Source: JAEZBP01 sp963832725
GTDB lineage: Bacteria > Myxococcota_A > Polyangia > Polyangiales > Sandaracinaceae
DNA: 64,000 nucleotides
NCBI GenBank assembly: GCA_963832725.1
Contig: CAWHVG010000006.1
Coordinates: 372,001-436,000 of the forward strand
Reading direction: 5' to 3'
Below the pieces are notes generated by a model. It did no database searches, was not told where the DNA came from, and saw only the letters and a program-made list of their open reading frames with translations. A program made the position numbers and the translations under genes. Below, in pieces: positions 35,891 through 45,533 of the stretch (position 1 is its first letter; each line of letters starts with the position of its first letter).

Positions 35891-36320
35891 GTTTCTTCTT
35901 TCCTCGAGCGCAGCGCGTGACCGCTCCCCAAGCGAACCGCCCGCAGTCCGTCGCGCTTCGACGACGGCGGCCACGGACGGCTTCGAGCTCGGTCCCGGTC
36001 ACGGGTCATGCGCTCTCGAGCGCCGGACGCACCAACGCCGGCGCGGATCCATCGAGAGGTCTTTCCGCGGTTCGATGCGAAAGAGCCCTCCGCGAGGCGC
36101 GCGATTCTCAGCGCGCGGGCGGAGCGCTCGTCGTGGGCACACGAGGGAGCATGTCGGCCTCCGAACACCGAGGGTGTAGCGCGGCGGCCGCGTTCGACGC
36201 AAGCGCGCGTGTCGGCATGACCCACCTGCCGCAAAGCACATCGGGCCCGAGCGGCGGGCCCGTACGCGCGCACTCGCCGGCCAAGAGCGACGCGGGTGAC
36301 CCGACGCCGCGAACGAAGGA
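35891..36320. other. 430-bp intergenic region without a recognised gene
   Basis: Reading frames here are compositional only: no conserved motif, ribosome site or RNA gene was recognised. It presumably holds the rbfA promoter and the 3' region of the UbiB-type gene. Confidence 0.4.
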
Positions 36321-37724
36321 TCAGCCGGCGAACATCGCGGCGAGCATGTCCTGCATGATCAGATTGGTCAGACGCTGATCGGTCAAGACGTTCATCTTGG
36401 CGCCGCCGATGGCGCGGGTGTAGCGGTCCAGATAGACGAGCTGCTTGGTGACCAGCACCAGATCGCGCGGCATGCGCAGGCCGTGGGCGCGGGAGACGCG
36501 GATCAACGAGGGCACGAGATCGCGCATCTTGAACCCCTCGTCCGGGTCCAGCATCGGCTCGAAGACCACTCCCAGGTCGGCGCCGAGGCGATCCATCTCC
36601 ACGTCATCCGGGTCGTCCACCGTGCCCATCTGCACCATGGCACCGGCGACGCGCATGAAGTCGCGCTGTTGAAACCCGAGCACGTACTCGATGACGTTCC
36701 TCTTCTGCGCCTCCTCGAACACACCGACGATGCCGAAGTCGAGGTAACCGATCCGCCCGTCGTGGAGGAGCATGAAGTTGCCGGCGTGGACGTCACCGTG
36801 GAAGAAGCCGCGCAGGATCAGCGTCTGGAACCAGGCGCGGATCCCCGTCAGGAGCCGCTCCTCGGCGTCGTAGCCGCTCGCCAGAATCGCCTCGGTGTCG
36901 TCCAGCCGCCAGCCGCGGAAGCGCTCCATCGTCAGCACCCGCGAGGTGCTCAGCTCGCCGTGCACGACCGGCGCCGCCACCGACTGGTTGCCCATCGCGC
37001 GCATGACCTCGTTGAACTCGCGCATCCGGGCCGTCTCGTTCTCGAAGTCGAGCTCCTCCACGAGATTGGTCTCGAAGTCTTCGATCACCGCCAGCACGTT
37101 GGCGCGACGCGCGTGGAGCGAGAGCCGCTGCGCGAGCGACGCGAAGAGGCGCATCAAGACCACGTCGGCGGCCGCCTGCTCGCCGATGCCCGGACGCTGC
37201 ACCTTCACCACCACCTCGCTGCCGTCCGCCAGCGTCGCCGCGTGTACCTGCGCGATGCTGGCCGCGGCCATCGGCTCCTTCTCGAGCGAGGCGAACGCCT
37301 GGTCGACCGGCGTCCCGAGCTCGCCCTCGATCGTCGCCTCCACCTCCGCGTACGAAAAGGGCGGCACCCGGTCGAGCAGCGTCCGGAACTCCTCCGAGTA
37401 GCGCTGCGGAAAGAGCGCCTCGCCCGACGCCACCAGCTGCCCCAGCTTCACGTAGGTCGGTCCGAGAATCTCGAACGCGCGCCGGAGCGCCACCGGCCCG
37501 CTCAGCCGCTCGTAGCGCGCGCCCCGACCGGTCACGACGAACGCCAAGCGCCGCACGCCGATCGCGTCGAGCGCCCGCGCCACCCCGAAGTAGACCAGCA
37601 CCCAGAGCACCACCGCGAGGCGCCAGACCACCCGCCACGCGGAGACCGGCGGCAGCCCGCGCGTCGCCCGGGTCTCGTCCAGCTCCTCCGCCGCCATCGC
37701 GACCGGCTGCACCATGGTCGTCAT
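36321..37724 (-). CDS. UbiB/ABC1 (AarF)-family atypical kinase
   Basis: A 467-residue protein-kinase-like ATPase of the ABC1/UbiB family, members of which support quinone or isoprenoid lipid metabolism at membranes. The hallmark KxGQ motif is K93-L-G-Q96 (GPTYVKLGQLVASG), followed by the Ala-rich nucleotide loop AAASIAQVH. Catalytic and metal residues lie in FHGDVHAGNFMLLHDGRIGYLDFG (in parts). A membrane-seeking segment lies at residues 33-49 rather than at the C-terminus. The ATG at 37724 has GAGAGAGG upstream and is preferred over an ATG ten codons earlier. It is divergent from a TetR gene with operators in between, so TetR control is likely. Confidence 0.88.
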   Translation of the reverse strand: MTTMVQPVAMAAEELDETRATRGLPPVSAWRVVWRLAVVLWVLVYFGVARALDAIGVRRLAFVVTGRGARYERLSGPVALRRAFEILGPTYVKLGQLVASGEALFPQRYSEEFRTLLDRVPPFSYAEVEATIEGELGTPVDQAFASLEKEPMAAASIAQVHAATLADGSEVVVKVQRPGIGEQAAADVVLMRLFASLAQRLSLHARRANVLAVIEDFETNLVEELDFENETARMREFNEVMRAMGNQSVAAPVVHGELSTSRVLTMERFRGWRLDDTEAILASGYDAEERLLTGIRAWFQTLILRGFFHGDVHAGNFMLLHDGRIGYLDFGIVGVFEEAQKRNVIEYVLGFQQRDFMRVAGAMVQMGTVDDPDDVEMDRLGADLGVVFEPMLDPDEGFKMRDLVPSLIRVSRAHGLRMPRDLVLVTKQLVYLDRYTRAIGGAKMNVLTDQRLTNLIMQDMLAAMFAG

Positions 37725-37791
37725 GCCCCTCTCTCCCGTTCCGGCTCTCGGCATCGCCGTCCTCTACGGCCGCGACGTCCTCGGCATTTCA

Positions 37792-37842
37792 CATACGATG
37801 TCGTATGCGGGGCTTGATCTGCGACATACGAGCTCGTATGTC
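37792..37842. promoter_or_regulatory. Two palindromic TetR-type operators
   Basis: CATACGA-TG-TCGTATG at 37792-37807 and the perfect 20-bp palindrome GACATACGAGCTCGTATGTC at 37823-37842 share the half-site CATACGA. Centres are about 33 bp apart, near three helical turns, so dimers would lie on one face. The second ends five bases before the TetR start codon. Confidence 0.75.
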
Positions 37843-37847
37843 AAGGC

Positions 37848-38468
37848 ATGGCGAAACGGTCCACGCGGGTGGAGGAAGCGCAGCGGACGCGCGAGGCGCT
37901 GGTCGACGCGGCGATGGCGCTCTTCGTGGAGCAGGGGCTGAGCGGCCCGAGCCTGGACGCCATCTGCGCGCAGGCCGGGTTCACACGCGGCGCGTTCTAC
38001 GTTCACTTCGGCTCGCGCGACGACCTCATCGCGGCGGTGGTCGAGAAGACCATGGGGGGCTTCATCGACGCCATCATCGCGAGCGGCGAGGCGGGCGCGG
38101 ACCTGCCCACCATCGTCCGCACCTTCGCCATGGCCGTGCACAGCGGCGCCTTCCCCTTCCCCGGCCACGTTCGCTCGCACCAAGTCATCGAAGCGTGCCT
38201 GCGCTCGCCGAAGCTCCACGCGAAGTACCTCGAGCTCCTCTCGCGAGCGCGGGACCGGCTCACCGACACCATCCGCCGCGGTCAAGAAGCCGGCAGCATC
38301 CGCGACGACGTCGACCCCAGCGGCGTCGCCCAGCTCCTGCTCGCGCTCGTCCTGGGCGTCGAGATCGCCACCGAGATCCGCGCGCCCTACGACGCCGACC
38401 GCGTCAGCGAGGACGTCCTGTGCATGCTCGCCCCCACCCCGAGCGAGGAGCGGGGCAGGAAGCGCTGA
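37848..38468 (+). CDS. TetR-family transcriptional regulator
   Basis: A 206-residue repressor-type regulator. The helix-turn-helix spans about residues 14-58 (ALVDAAMALFVEQGLSGPSL, then AGFTRGAFYVHFGSRDDL). The C-terminal ligand domain is unassigned. It is divergent from the UbiB-type gene, with two matching palindromes between the starts; the second palindrome almost touches its own ATG, predicting autorepression. The ligand is unknown; a lipid or quinone-related compound would fit the neighbour, but this is speculation. Confidence 0.9.
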   Translation: MAKRSTRVEEAQRTREALVDAAMALFVEQGLSGPSLDAICAQAGFTRGAFYVHFGSRDDLIAAVVEKTMGGFIDAIIASGEAGADLPTIVRTFAMAVHSGAFPFPGHVRSHQVIEACLRSPKLHAKYLELLSRARDRLTDTIRRGQEAGSIRDDVDPSGVAQLLLALVLGVEIATEIRAPYDADRVSEDVLCMLAPTPSEERGRKR

Positions 38469-38495
38469 CCGCGAGCTCGTGAGCGATGGCGTACC

Positions 38496-41150
38496 TCAGC
38501 GCTCGCGCTCGCGCCGGCGGGCCAGACGCTCGATGCAGGGCGCCACGAGCGCCGTCCAGCCCGTCTGGTGGCTGGCGCCGAGCCCGCGGCCCGTGTCACC
38601 GTGGAAATACTCGTTGAAGAGCACGAGATCGGAGAACGCCGGGTCGTCGGCGTAGCGCTGATCGCCACCGTGACAGGGACGAGCGCCGTCTTTGCCGGGA
38701 ACGAAGAGCGAAGCGAGCCGCCTCGAGAGCTCCTCGGCCACCTCGGCGAGGTTCATCATGTGCCCCGACCCGGTCGGGCACTCCACCTTCAGCGTGTCAC
38801 CGTAGAAATGGTGGTAGCGCTCCAGCGCCTCGATGAGCAGGAAGTTGAGCGGGAACCACACGGGACCGCGCCAGTTGGAGTTGCCGCCGAAGAGCCCCGT
38901 CTCCGACTCGCCCGGCTGATAGGTCACGCCGTACTCCGCGCTCCCGACGCGAAACTCGAAGGGGTGGTCGCGATGGTAGGCGCTGAGCGAGCGCAGCCCG
39001 TGCGGCGAGAGCAGCTCGTCCTCGCTCAGGATGTGGCGGAGGATCCGCACCAGCCGCTCGCGCGAAGGCACGGCGAGTAGACGGTGGCCGTGCCGCCCGT
39101 CCGTCGACAGATAGGCGATGTGGCTCGCGAGATCCTTGCGGTTCTCCATGAACCACTGGAGGCGCCGCCGGAACCCGGGATGCCGCTGGACCGCCTCGTC
39201 GTCGAGCGACGCGACCGCAAAGAGCGGAATGATGCCCACCATCGAGCGGATGGAGAGCGGCACCACGTTGCCGCCGCCCGTGTGGAGCACGTCGTAGTAG
39301 AAGCCGTCCTCCTCGTTCCAGAGGCCGCCGTCGCCGGCCGAGTTCATCGCGTCGACGATGTGTACGAAGTGGAGGAAGAACTTCGACGCCATGTCGCCGT
39401 AGGCCGGATCGTCCTGGGCGAGCTCGAGCGCGATCTCCATCAGCGTCAACGAATAGAACGCCATCCACGCGGTGCCGTCCGCCTGCTCCAGATAGCCGCC
39501 GGTCGGCAGCGCCTGCGACCGGTCGAACACGCCGATGTTGTCGAGACCGAGGAACCCACCTGAAAAGAGGTTGTTTCCGTCCTCGTCTTTACGGTTGACC
39601 CACCAGGTGAAGTTCAGGAGCAGCTTCTGGAACACCCGAGCGAGGAACACGCGGTCCTTCTTGCCCGTGGCTTCGTAGATACGGAGCGCGGCCCACGCGT
39701 GGACGGGCGGGTTCACGTCGGAGAACGCGAACTCGTAGGCCGGTGCCTGCCCGTTCGGGTGCATGTACCACTCGCGGAGCATCAGCACGAGCTGGTCGCG
39801 CGCGAAGTCCGGATCGACGCGGGCGAATGCCACCGTGTGAAACGCGAGATCCCACGCCGCGTACCAGGGGTACTCCCACTTGTCGGGCATGGAGACCAGA
39901 TCGCGATTGTAGATGTGCATCCACTCGCGATTCCGACCGCCCCAACGCTCGGGGGGAGGCGGCGGCTGCGCCGGGTCGCCCTCCAGCCAGTGCTCCACGA
40001 TGTAGTGGTAGAACTGCACCGACCAGAAGAGGCCCGCGTAGGCCTGACGGGCCACCTCTCGCTCGTCATCCGAGAGCGCGCGCGGCAGGCGCCGGCCGTA
40101 GAACGCGTCGGCCTCTTCCTTTCGCGCCGTGAAGATGTGGTCGATCGATTCGCCGCTCTCCGGCGCGTCGCCGGCGTGGAGCCGGAGGCGGATCACCTCC
40201 TCGCCGCCGGGCGGCACGCGGAGCACGTAGTGCGCAGCGGCCTTGGTTCCCGTACGGGCCGGGTTCACCGCGTCCGAGTTGCCCGAGACGACGTACTCGT
40301 GAAACCCGTCCTTCGCGTGAGCCGCCATCGGCGGCGAGCCGTAGAGCCGCGCCGTGTTGGTCTCGTTCTCCGTGAAGAGCAGCGTCCCGTCGCGGCTCTC
40401 GTCGAGGGTGAGCCTGAGCGCACCGATGCCGGGATGATGCCCGACGATGGCCCGCTCACCCTCCGCCGAGAGCTCGCCGCGCGGCCAATAGGACTCGCCC
40501 TCACGCCCCCACGCCCATGTGTTGCGCAGCCACAGCGTCGGCAGGACGTGGAGCTCCGCTTCCTGATCGCCGTGGTTCACGACCCGGATGCGGATGGCGA
40601 TCTCCTCCGGTCCGGCCTTGGCGTACTCGGCGAACACGTCGAAGTAGCGGCCGTCGTCGAAGACGCCCGTGTCGAGGATCTCGTACTCGCGGTCCAGCCG
40701 GCCGCGGTGACGGTTCTCCTCCACCAGATCGGCGTACGGGAACGCGCGCTGCGGGTACTTGTAGAGCGCGCGGGCGTAGGACGCGGTCGGCGTCGCGTCG
40801 AGGTAGTAGTAGAGCTCTTTGACGTCTTCGCCGTGGTTGCCTTCCGGTCCGGTCAGACCGAAGAGGCGCTCCTTCAGGATCGGGTCCTGCCCGTTCCAGA
40901 GCGCGAGCGCGAAGCAGACGCGAGCCTTTCGGTCGCAGAACCCGAGCAGCCCGTCCTCGCCCCAGCGATAGGCGCGGCTTCGCGCGTGATCGTGCGGGAA
41001 GTAGCTCCAGCACCCGCCACCCGCCGAGTAGTCCTCGCGCACCGTGCCCCACTGCCGCTCGGACAGATAGGGACCCCAGCGCTTCCAGTCACGCTCGCGC
41101 TCGGCCGCCTCGAGGAGCCGGCGCTCCTCCGCTCCCATCGGGTCGTCCAT
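38496..41150 (-). CDS. GH63/MGH1-like glucosidase
   Basis: An 884-residue glycoside hydrolase of the GH63-like (bacterial mannosyl-oligosaccharide-glucosidase-related) family. An N-terminal beta-sandwich (about residues 1-330, with YFPHDHARSRAYRWGEDG) leads into an (alpha/alpha)6 barrel with conserved patterns KWEYPWYAAWDLAFH, NPPVHAWAALRIYE, NSNWRGPVWFPLNFLL and WTALVAPCIERL. The Asp in AAWDLAFH and the Glu in the C-terminal part are the probable acid/base pair. There is no signal peptide, so it acts in the cytoplasm. It lies 5 bp downstream of the glucose dehydrogenase gene on the same strand. A joint role in using glucosides is inferred. Confidence 0.85.
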   Translation of the reverse strand: MDDPMGAEERRLLEAAERERDWKRWGPYLSERQWGTVREDYSAGGGCWSYFPHDHARSRAYRWGEDGLLGFCDRKARVCFALALWNGQDPILKERLFGLTGPEGNHGEDVKELYYYLDATPTASYARALYKYPQRAFPYADLVEENRHRGRLDREYEILDTGVFDDGRYFDVFAEYAKAGPEEIAIRIRVVNHGDQEAELHVLPTLWLRNTWAWGREGESYWPRGELSAEGERAIVGHHPGIGALRLTLDESRDGTLLFTENETNTARLYGSPPMAAHAKDGFHEYVVSGNSDAVNPARTGTKAAAHYVLRVPPGGEEVIRLRLHAGDAPESGESIDHIFTARKEEADAFYGRRLPRALSDDEREVARQAYAGLFWSVQFYHYIVEHWLEGDPAQPPPPPERWGGRNREWMHIYNRDLVSMPDKWEYPWYAAWDLAFHTVAFARVDPDFARDQLVLMLREWYMHPNGQAPAYEFAFSDVNPPVHAWAALRIYEATGKKDRVFLARVFQKLLLNFTWWVNRKDEDGNNLFSGGFLGLDNIGVFDRSQALPTGGYLEQADGTAWMAFYSLTLMEIALELAQDDPAYGDMASKFFLHFVHIVDAMNSAGDGGLWNEEDGFYYDVLHTGGGNVVPLSIRSMVGIIPLFAVASLDDEAVQRHPGFRRRLQWFMENRKDLASHIAYLSTDGRHGHRLLAVPSRERLVRILRHILSEDELLSPHGLRSLSAYHRDHPFEFRVGSAEYGVTYQPGESETGLFGGNSNWRGPVWFPLNFLLIEALERYHHFYGDTLKVECPTGSGHMMNLAEVAEELSRRLASLFVPGKDGARPCHGGDQRYADDPAFSDLVLFNEYFHGDTGRGLGASHQTGWTALVAPCIERLARRRERER

Positions 41151-41155
41151 CGTGC

Positions 41156-42269
41156 TCAACCGATCGCGATGACGTTCTTGATGCCGCCGACCCGGCCAGC
41201 GAGCAGCTCGCCGTGCTTCTCCATCGGGAAGCGGCCGGTGATCAGCGAGCTCACGGCCTCGGGCCAGCTTCTCCTGGAAGGTCGTCAGGTCGCGGATGGC
41301 GGCAGCGAATGCGTCGTTACCGGCATTCACCGTGCCGAAGACGATCTGATTCTTCAGCACGAGATCGCGCATCATCGCGTCGGTGTCGACCTCGATGGGC
41401 CCCTTGCGACCCGGCACGCCGGTGAAGACGAAGACGGCGTTGTGCCCGAGCGAGCGGAGCACCTGAAACGCGAGCTGCGACGCGCCCACGGCCTCGTAGA
41501 CCAGATCGATCTCGCCGACGACGTTCGGCAGATCGTCCGTGCCCGAGTCCATGGCCGAGATGTAGTTGCCGCCGAACGAACGGACGAGCGACGCGCGGGC
41601 CCCGTCGGCCGCCTCGCGGGAGTAGACGTAGGTCTGGAAGCCGGCGTGGGTCAGCGCCATCGCGCCGAGCAGCCCGACCGGGCCGGCTCCGAGCACCAGC
41701 GCGCGCAGGCCGGGGGTGCTCGGATCCTCGTGGGCGCGGCGGCAGGCCCAGGGCAGCCGCTCCTGCACGTCCCACACCTGGATGAGCGCCTTCTCGGCGA
41801 TGGTGAGCGGCTCGACCAGCACGCCGACGTCGCGAAGCTCGCGCGGGAGCTTGTTCATGTAGCGCGCGTCGTCGACGACGAGCTCGGTCATGAACCCGTG
41901 CTGCTGATTGATGCCGCGCTCCGTGAAATCGCCCGTGTAGCAGAAGTCCTGCCGGTTCTCGCGGCAGGCCACGCAGCTCTCGTGATGACAGGGCCGGCGC
42001 ACCGTCGTCACCACCAGATCGCCGGGCGCGAGGCCGCTCACGTCGCTGCCGACCTCGACCACTTCGCCCAGCGACTCGTGCCCCATCACCAGATAGTCCG
42101 AGCCGGCGGGCGGCGTCCCGTAGTCGAAGCGCGCGATCTCCTTGTCCGTCCCGCAGACGCCGACGTCGAGCATGCGCAGCTTCACCTGGGAGGGCGCCTC
42201 GAGGGAGGGCTCGGGATGATCGACGATGGTGATCTCCCGCTTGCTCGGGAACGCGGCGATGGCTTTCAT
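41156..42269 (-). CDS. Zinc-dependent glucose 1-dehydrogenase (one frameshift)
   Basis: About 371 residues, of the zinc alcohol-dehydrogenase superfamily and closest in pattern to glucose dehydrogenases (glucose plus NAD(P) to gluconolactone). Catalytic zinc ligands are C39 (GVCGTDKE) and H64-E65 (GHESLGEV); structural Cys lie in CHHESCVACRENRQDFC. The nucleotide-binding motif is LGAGPVGLLGA. A phase change near 41268 disrupts the last 35 residues; corrected, they read AVSSLITGRFPMEKHGELL and stop at 41156. Length is three times 371 plus one base. The ATG at 42269 gives the normal N-terminus. It is the first gene of a two-gene unit with the glucosidase. Confidence 0.8.
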
Positions 42270-42381
42270 GGACAGGCCTTTCTCGGAGAGTGGTGGTCGT
42301 TTTCTCTCCGTCCGCCCCCGATGGCAACGGCGACCGCACTTTGGCCTGCGACTTGCCAGGCTCGGCGTCGCAGGACTCGCG

Positions 42382-42461
42382 CTGCCGCTCGAGGCCCGGC
42401 CCTGCCGCTCGAGGCCCGGCCCTGCCGCTCGAGGCCTGGCCCTGCCGCTCGAGGCGCCGCC
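42382..42461. repeat. Four tandem copies of a 20-bp repeat
   Basis: The unit CTGCCGCTCGAGGCCCGGCC repeats at 42382, 42402, 42422 and (partly) 42442 with few changes. It lies in the 371-bp spacer between the glucose dehydrogenase start and the BrkB gene's stop, which holds no gene. Each unit contains a CTCGAG palindrome. Confidence 0.8.
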
Positions 42462-42640
42462 CTTCGGACCCGGCGCCGCCGCGGACCTCTCACGCACCGG
42501 GTGCCCCACTTCGTTCGGGCTCCCGGAGAGGATCGGCGCTGCCGGCGATGAGCAGGCCAGCCGTTGCTCACCCGCGGCAGCACACGCCAAGCCACACCGA
42601 CCCCACTACGCGCCCACAGCGAGCGAGGGGCGAAGTGAGG

Positions 42641-43579
42641 TCAGGTGGCGCCCAGCGGCTCCGCCCCGTGCGACCGCGGAGCCGCGGACGGCCGCGTGGT
42701 GCCGGAACGCGGCGTCGCCTCGGAAACGGCGTTGATCTCCGCTCCCACGATGATGACCAGCGCGCTGATGTAGAACCACATGAGCAAGATGGCGACCCCA
42801 GCGAGACTTCCGAATGTCTTTTGATAGTTCGAGAAGAAATCGATGTAGAGCGAGAACCCCACCGACGCGAGCAGCCACAGCACCGCCGCCGTCACCGAGC
42901 CCGGCGTCACCCAGCGCCACTTCGGGGACGCACGGCACGGGCCCACTCGGTAGAGCACCGCCAGCCCGAAGAGCACCAGCCCGATCAGGATGATCCAGCG
43001 CGCCACCTCGGCCCCGACCTGCGCCGCGCCGCCGAGCCCCACGCTGCTCAGTACTGCCGGGACCACCGCCACCAGCGCGATGGCCACGATCGCCGTGACG
43101 ACGCCGCCCACGGTCAACACCAAGGTGAGCCCCGCTCGCTTCACGAACCCGCGCCTCTCCTCCTCGTCGTAGGCGATGTTCATGGCGCCGATCAGCCCTC
43201 GGATGCCCTTGCCCGCGCTCCAAAGGGCGATCGCCAGGCTCACCCCGAGACCCCAGCCGAGCGCGGAGCTCGAACCGGAAGCGAGGCGTGTGAGCTCGGC
43301 CTCCACGATGCCCTGCGCGCTCGACGGCAGCACGCCTCCCACCGCCGCGACCTGCTCGGCGACCTGATCCGCATCGGCGACGAGCCCGTAGATCGCGACC
43401 ACCGAAAAGAGGGTCGGGAAGAGCGAGAAGAAGCCGTAGAAGGCCACACCCGCGGCGATCAGCCCGACGTTGTCGTTCTTCAGCTCGCCGCGCAGGCGAC
43501 GCGCGAGCTTTCTCCACTGCCCTCGTCCGAGTTGCCCGGAGGTCTCGCCGGGCGCCGTTCCTGTGTGGTCATCGGCCAT
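42641..43579 (-). CDS. YihY/BrkB-family inner-membrane protein
   Basis: A 312-residue integral membrane protein of the YihY/BrkB family, sometimes called ribonuclease BN-like for historical reasons. About six membrane spans are visible, with the family patterns VGLIAAGVAFYGFFSLFPTLF, ALWSAGKGIRGLIGAMNIAY, a glycine-poor fourth span and LWLLASVGFSLYIDFF. The family's role is unsettled. The ATG at 43579 follows GAGGAGG. No operon partner is evident. Confidence 0.88.
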   Translation of the reverse strand: MADDHTGTAPGETSGQLGRGQWRKLARRLRGELKNDNVGLIAAGVAFYGFFSLFPTLFSVVAIYGLVADADQVAEQVAAVGGVLPSSAQGIVEAELTRLASGSSSALGWGLGVSLAIALWSAGKGIRGLIGAMNIAYDEEERRGFVKRAGLTLVLTVGGVVTAIVAIALVAVVPAVLSSVGLGGAAQVGAEVARWIILIGLVLFGLAVLYRVGPCRASPKWRWVTPGSVTAAVLWLLASVGFSLYIDFFSNYQKTFGSLAGVAILLMWFYISALVIIVGAEINAVSEATPRSGTTRPSAAPRSHGAEPLGAT

Positions 43580-43890
43580 GCGCCTGCCTCCTCGTGCACC
43601 CGAAGTGCGGACCCTGATCGACGAACGCGACGACGTGCGGCCCGCGGGCCCGACCATCGGCACGGTCGACGAGATGCTCTCGCTCGAAGGATGCACCTCG
43701 CGTTCCATCCGGCAGCCTGCAACCGAGCCTCCGTACGCGGACGGCTCGTCACGGACCCCACCGCGAGCGGGCGGCGCCGACGCGGACTGTGGGCTCCGGG
43801 GGAGGTGCGTACGCATTTCGATCGGATGCCATGCGGGCGCAGGCCCTCTCATGGACTCGGTGTCGACCTTCCAGCCTCGGAGCACGATCG
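43580..43890. other. 311-bp region without a recognised gene
   Basis: Lies between the divergent starts of the BrkB and methyltransferase genes. Only compositional reading frames are present; no motif or repeat was recognised. Confidence 0.4.
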
Positions 43891-44814
43891 ATGTCACCCC
43901 GCGCTCGGACCCACCAGATGCGCAGCACCACGACGGCGGCGCACCCCGGTCTGCCCCTCCGCGCAGCTCGCCTCGTCTTGAGCCGTTTGACGGAGGCGCA
44001 CCGAATGATGGACGCGCTCGGATTCCACCTCCGGCACATCCACTACTACGAGCCGCTGCCGGACTTCGGCTCCATCGACCGGGCGAAGCTCCTCACCCGC
44101 CGCCTCCCGCCCTCCATCGAGTGGAACCTCGACGGGATGGCCGCGCTGACGGCGGACCTCTCGGTGTTCCGCCCGGAGATCGCTCGGCTCGAGCTGGACG
44201 GCTTCCGCGAGCTGGACGCCGCGGTCTACTACGCCCTCTTGCGCCAGCTCGGGCCGCGTCGCGTGCTGGAGATCGGCTCCGGGCACTCCACCCGCGTGGC
44301 GTGCACCGCGCTCGCTCGAAACCAGCGCGACGGCCGCCCCGGCAAGGTGACCTGCATCGAGCCCTACCCGAGCGCGATGCTGACCAGCGGGGAGCTACCC
44401 GTCGAGCTCATCCGAAGAAACGTGGAAGACGTGGACCTCGCGCTCTTCCGCTCGCTCGCGCCTGGCGACGTCCTCTTCATCGATTCGACGCACACGGTGA
44501 AGTACAACAGTGACGTCTGCCGCGAGGTGCTGGACATCCTGCCGTCGCTCGCGAGCGGCGTCTTCGTCCACTTCCACGACATCTTCTTCCCCTACGACTA
44601 TCCGCCCGAGTGGTTGATCGATCGCCGCACCGCCTGGAACGAGCAGTACCTGGTCGAGGCGTTCATGGCCTACAACAGCCGCTTCGAGGTGGTCTACGCG
44701 AACCATCTCATGTCGACCGACTACCCGGAGATCGCGGCCCAGCTCTGGCCGGACGTCGTTCGATGGGAGACACCCAACCACCGAGCCGGCAGCTTCTGGA
44801 TCCGCAAGCGCTGA
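43891..44814 (+). CDS. Class I SAM-dependent methyltransferase
   Basis: A 307-residue methyltransferase of the Methyltransf_24 type. Motif I is VLEIGSGHSTRVACTAL, the acidic end of strand 2 is CIEPYPS, and motif IV is GDVLFIDSTHTVKYNSDV, followed by GVFVHFHDIFFPYDYPPEW. The substrate is unknown; relatives sit in polysaccharide or small-molecule modification clusters. ATG at 43891 has GGAG eight bases upstream; ATG at 43918 is an alternative. A hexapeptide acetyltransferase gene converges on it. Confidence 0.85.
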   Translation: MSPRARTHQMRSTTTAAHPGLPLRAARLVLSRLTEAHRMMDALGFHLRHIHYYEPLPDFGSIDRAKLLTRRLPPSIEWNLDGMAALTADLSVFRPEIARLELDGFRELDAAVYYALLRQLGPRRVLEIGSGHSTRVACTALARNQRDGRPGKVTCIEPYPSAMLTSGELPVELIRRNVEDVDLALFRSLAPGDVLFIDSTHTVKYNSDVCREVLDILPSLASGVFVHFHDIFFPYDYPPEWLIDRRTAWNEQYLVEAFMAYNSRFEVVYANHLMSTDYPEIAAQLWPDVVRWETPNHRAGSFWIRKR

Positions 44815-44942
44815 GGCGCTCTCCACGCGGACTCGGCGGCGCTCGAGCGATGACCGCGCGCTCGAGCGTCCGACGGCTGCTCACTCGTGTGATGGCGGCG
44901 CCGGCGCACCCCAAACCGGCGATTCGGCGAGCGAATCCCGGC

Positions 44943-45470
44943 TCAGGCCGCGCGTCGGTGGCGAATGGCGGGGATCGAGCGCGCGGGGACGCCAATCGCC
45001 ATGGCGCCGGGCGGCACGTCGGAGACGACCAGCGAGTTGGCGGCGATGCGCGCCCCCGCACCGACGCGAACCCGGCCGACGATCTTCGCACCCGCGCCGA
45101 TGAAGACGTCGTCACCGATCACCGGCGCTCCGTCGTCGTCCATGCCGATCCCGATGGTCACGTCGTGCATGATCCCGACACGGTTTCCGATGACCGTGCT
45201 CGGATGGATCCGGATGTTGGAGCCGTGCACCAGGTGCAGGTCCTCACCGATCACGAGCTCGTGAGGCAAGCAGACCCCCGTCGCGACCTCGGTCAGCACG
45301 CGCAGGCCGCCGTACGTTCGAGACGCCAGCCCCGCCAGCCTCTTCGGGCACGCCTCGTGAGCCCAGCGGCCGTAGCGATAGGTCGCCAGCGCCCACAACG
45401 CGGGCTCGCTCCAACGACGACCATGGCGCGTCCAGTCGTCGTGGAGAATACGAAATAGAGTTCGGCTCAT
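44943..45470 (-). CDS. Serine acetyltransferase-like left-handed beta-helix protein
   Basis: A 175-residue CysE-like acyltransferase. A short N-terminal helical part is followed by hexapeptide repeats (LHLVHGSNIRIHPSTVIGNRVGIMHDVTIGIG, in parts), with the catalytic-type His residues in LHLVHG and IMHDVTIG, and a final VPPGAMAIGVPARSI loop. The N-terminal domain is much shorter than in CysE, so it is more likely a sugar or polysaccharide-associated serine acetyltransferase-like enzyme than the cysteine biosynthesis enzyme. Confidence 0.82.
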   Translation of the reverse strand: MSRTLFRILHDDWTRHGRRWSEPALWALATYRYGRWAHEACPKRLAGLASRTYGGLRVLTEVATGVCLPHELVIGEDLHLVHGSNIRIHPSTVIGNRVGIMHDVTIGIGMDDDGAPVIGDDVFIGAGAKIVGRVRVGAGARIAANSLVVSDVPPGAMAIGVPARSIPAIRHRRAA

Positions 45471-45533
45471 CTGTCGCGCTCACCCGGTTTGGGCGCCCAC
45501 GAGGGGAATAGCCCCCCCTGCGCCCGTCCCCAG

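Noticed and set aside
39699..42551. 950-codon plus-strand frame opposite the glucosidase and glucose dehydrogenase genes
   Set aside because: Both minus-strand genes have complete family motifs; the opposite frame has none.
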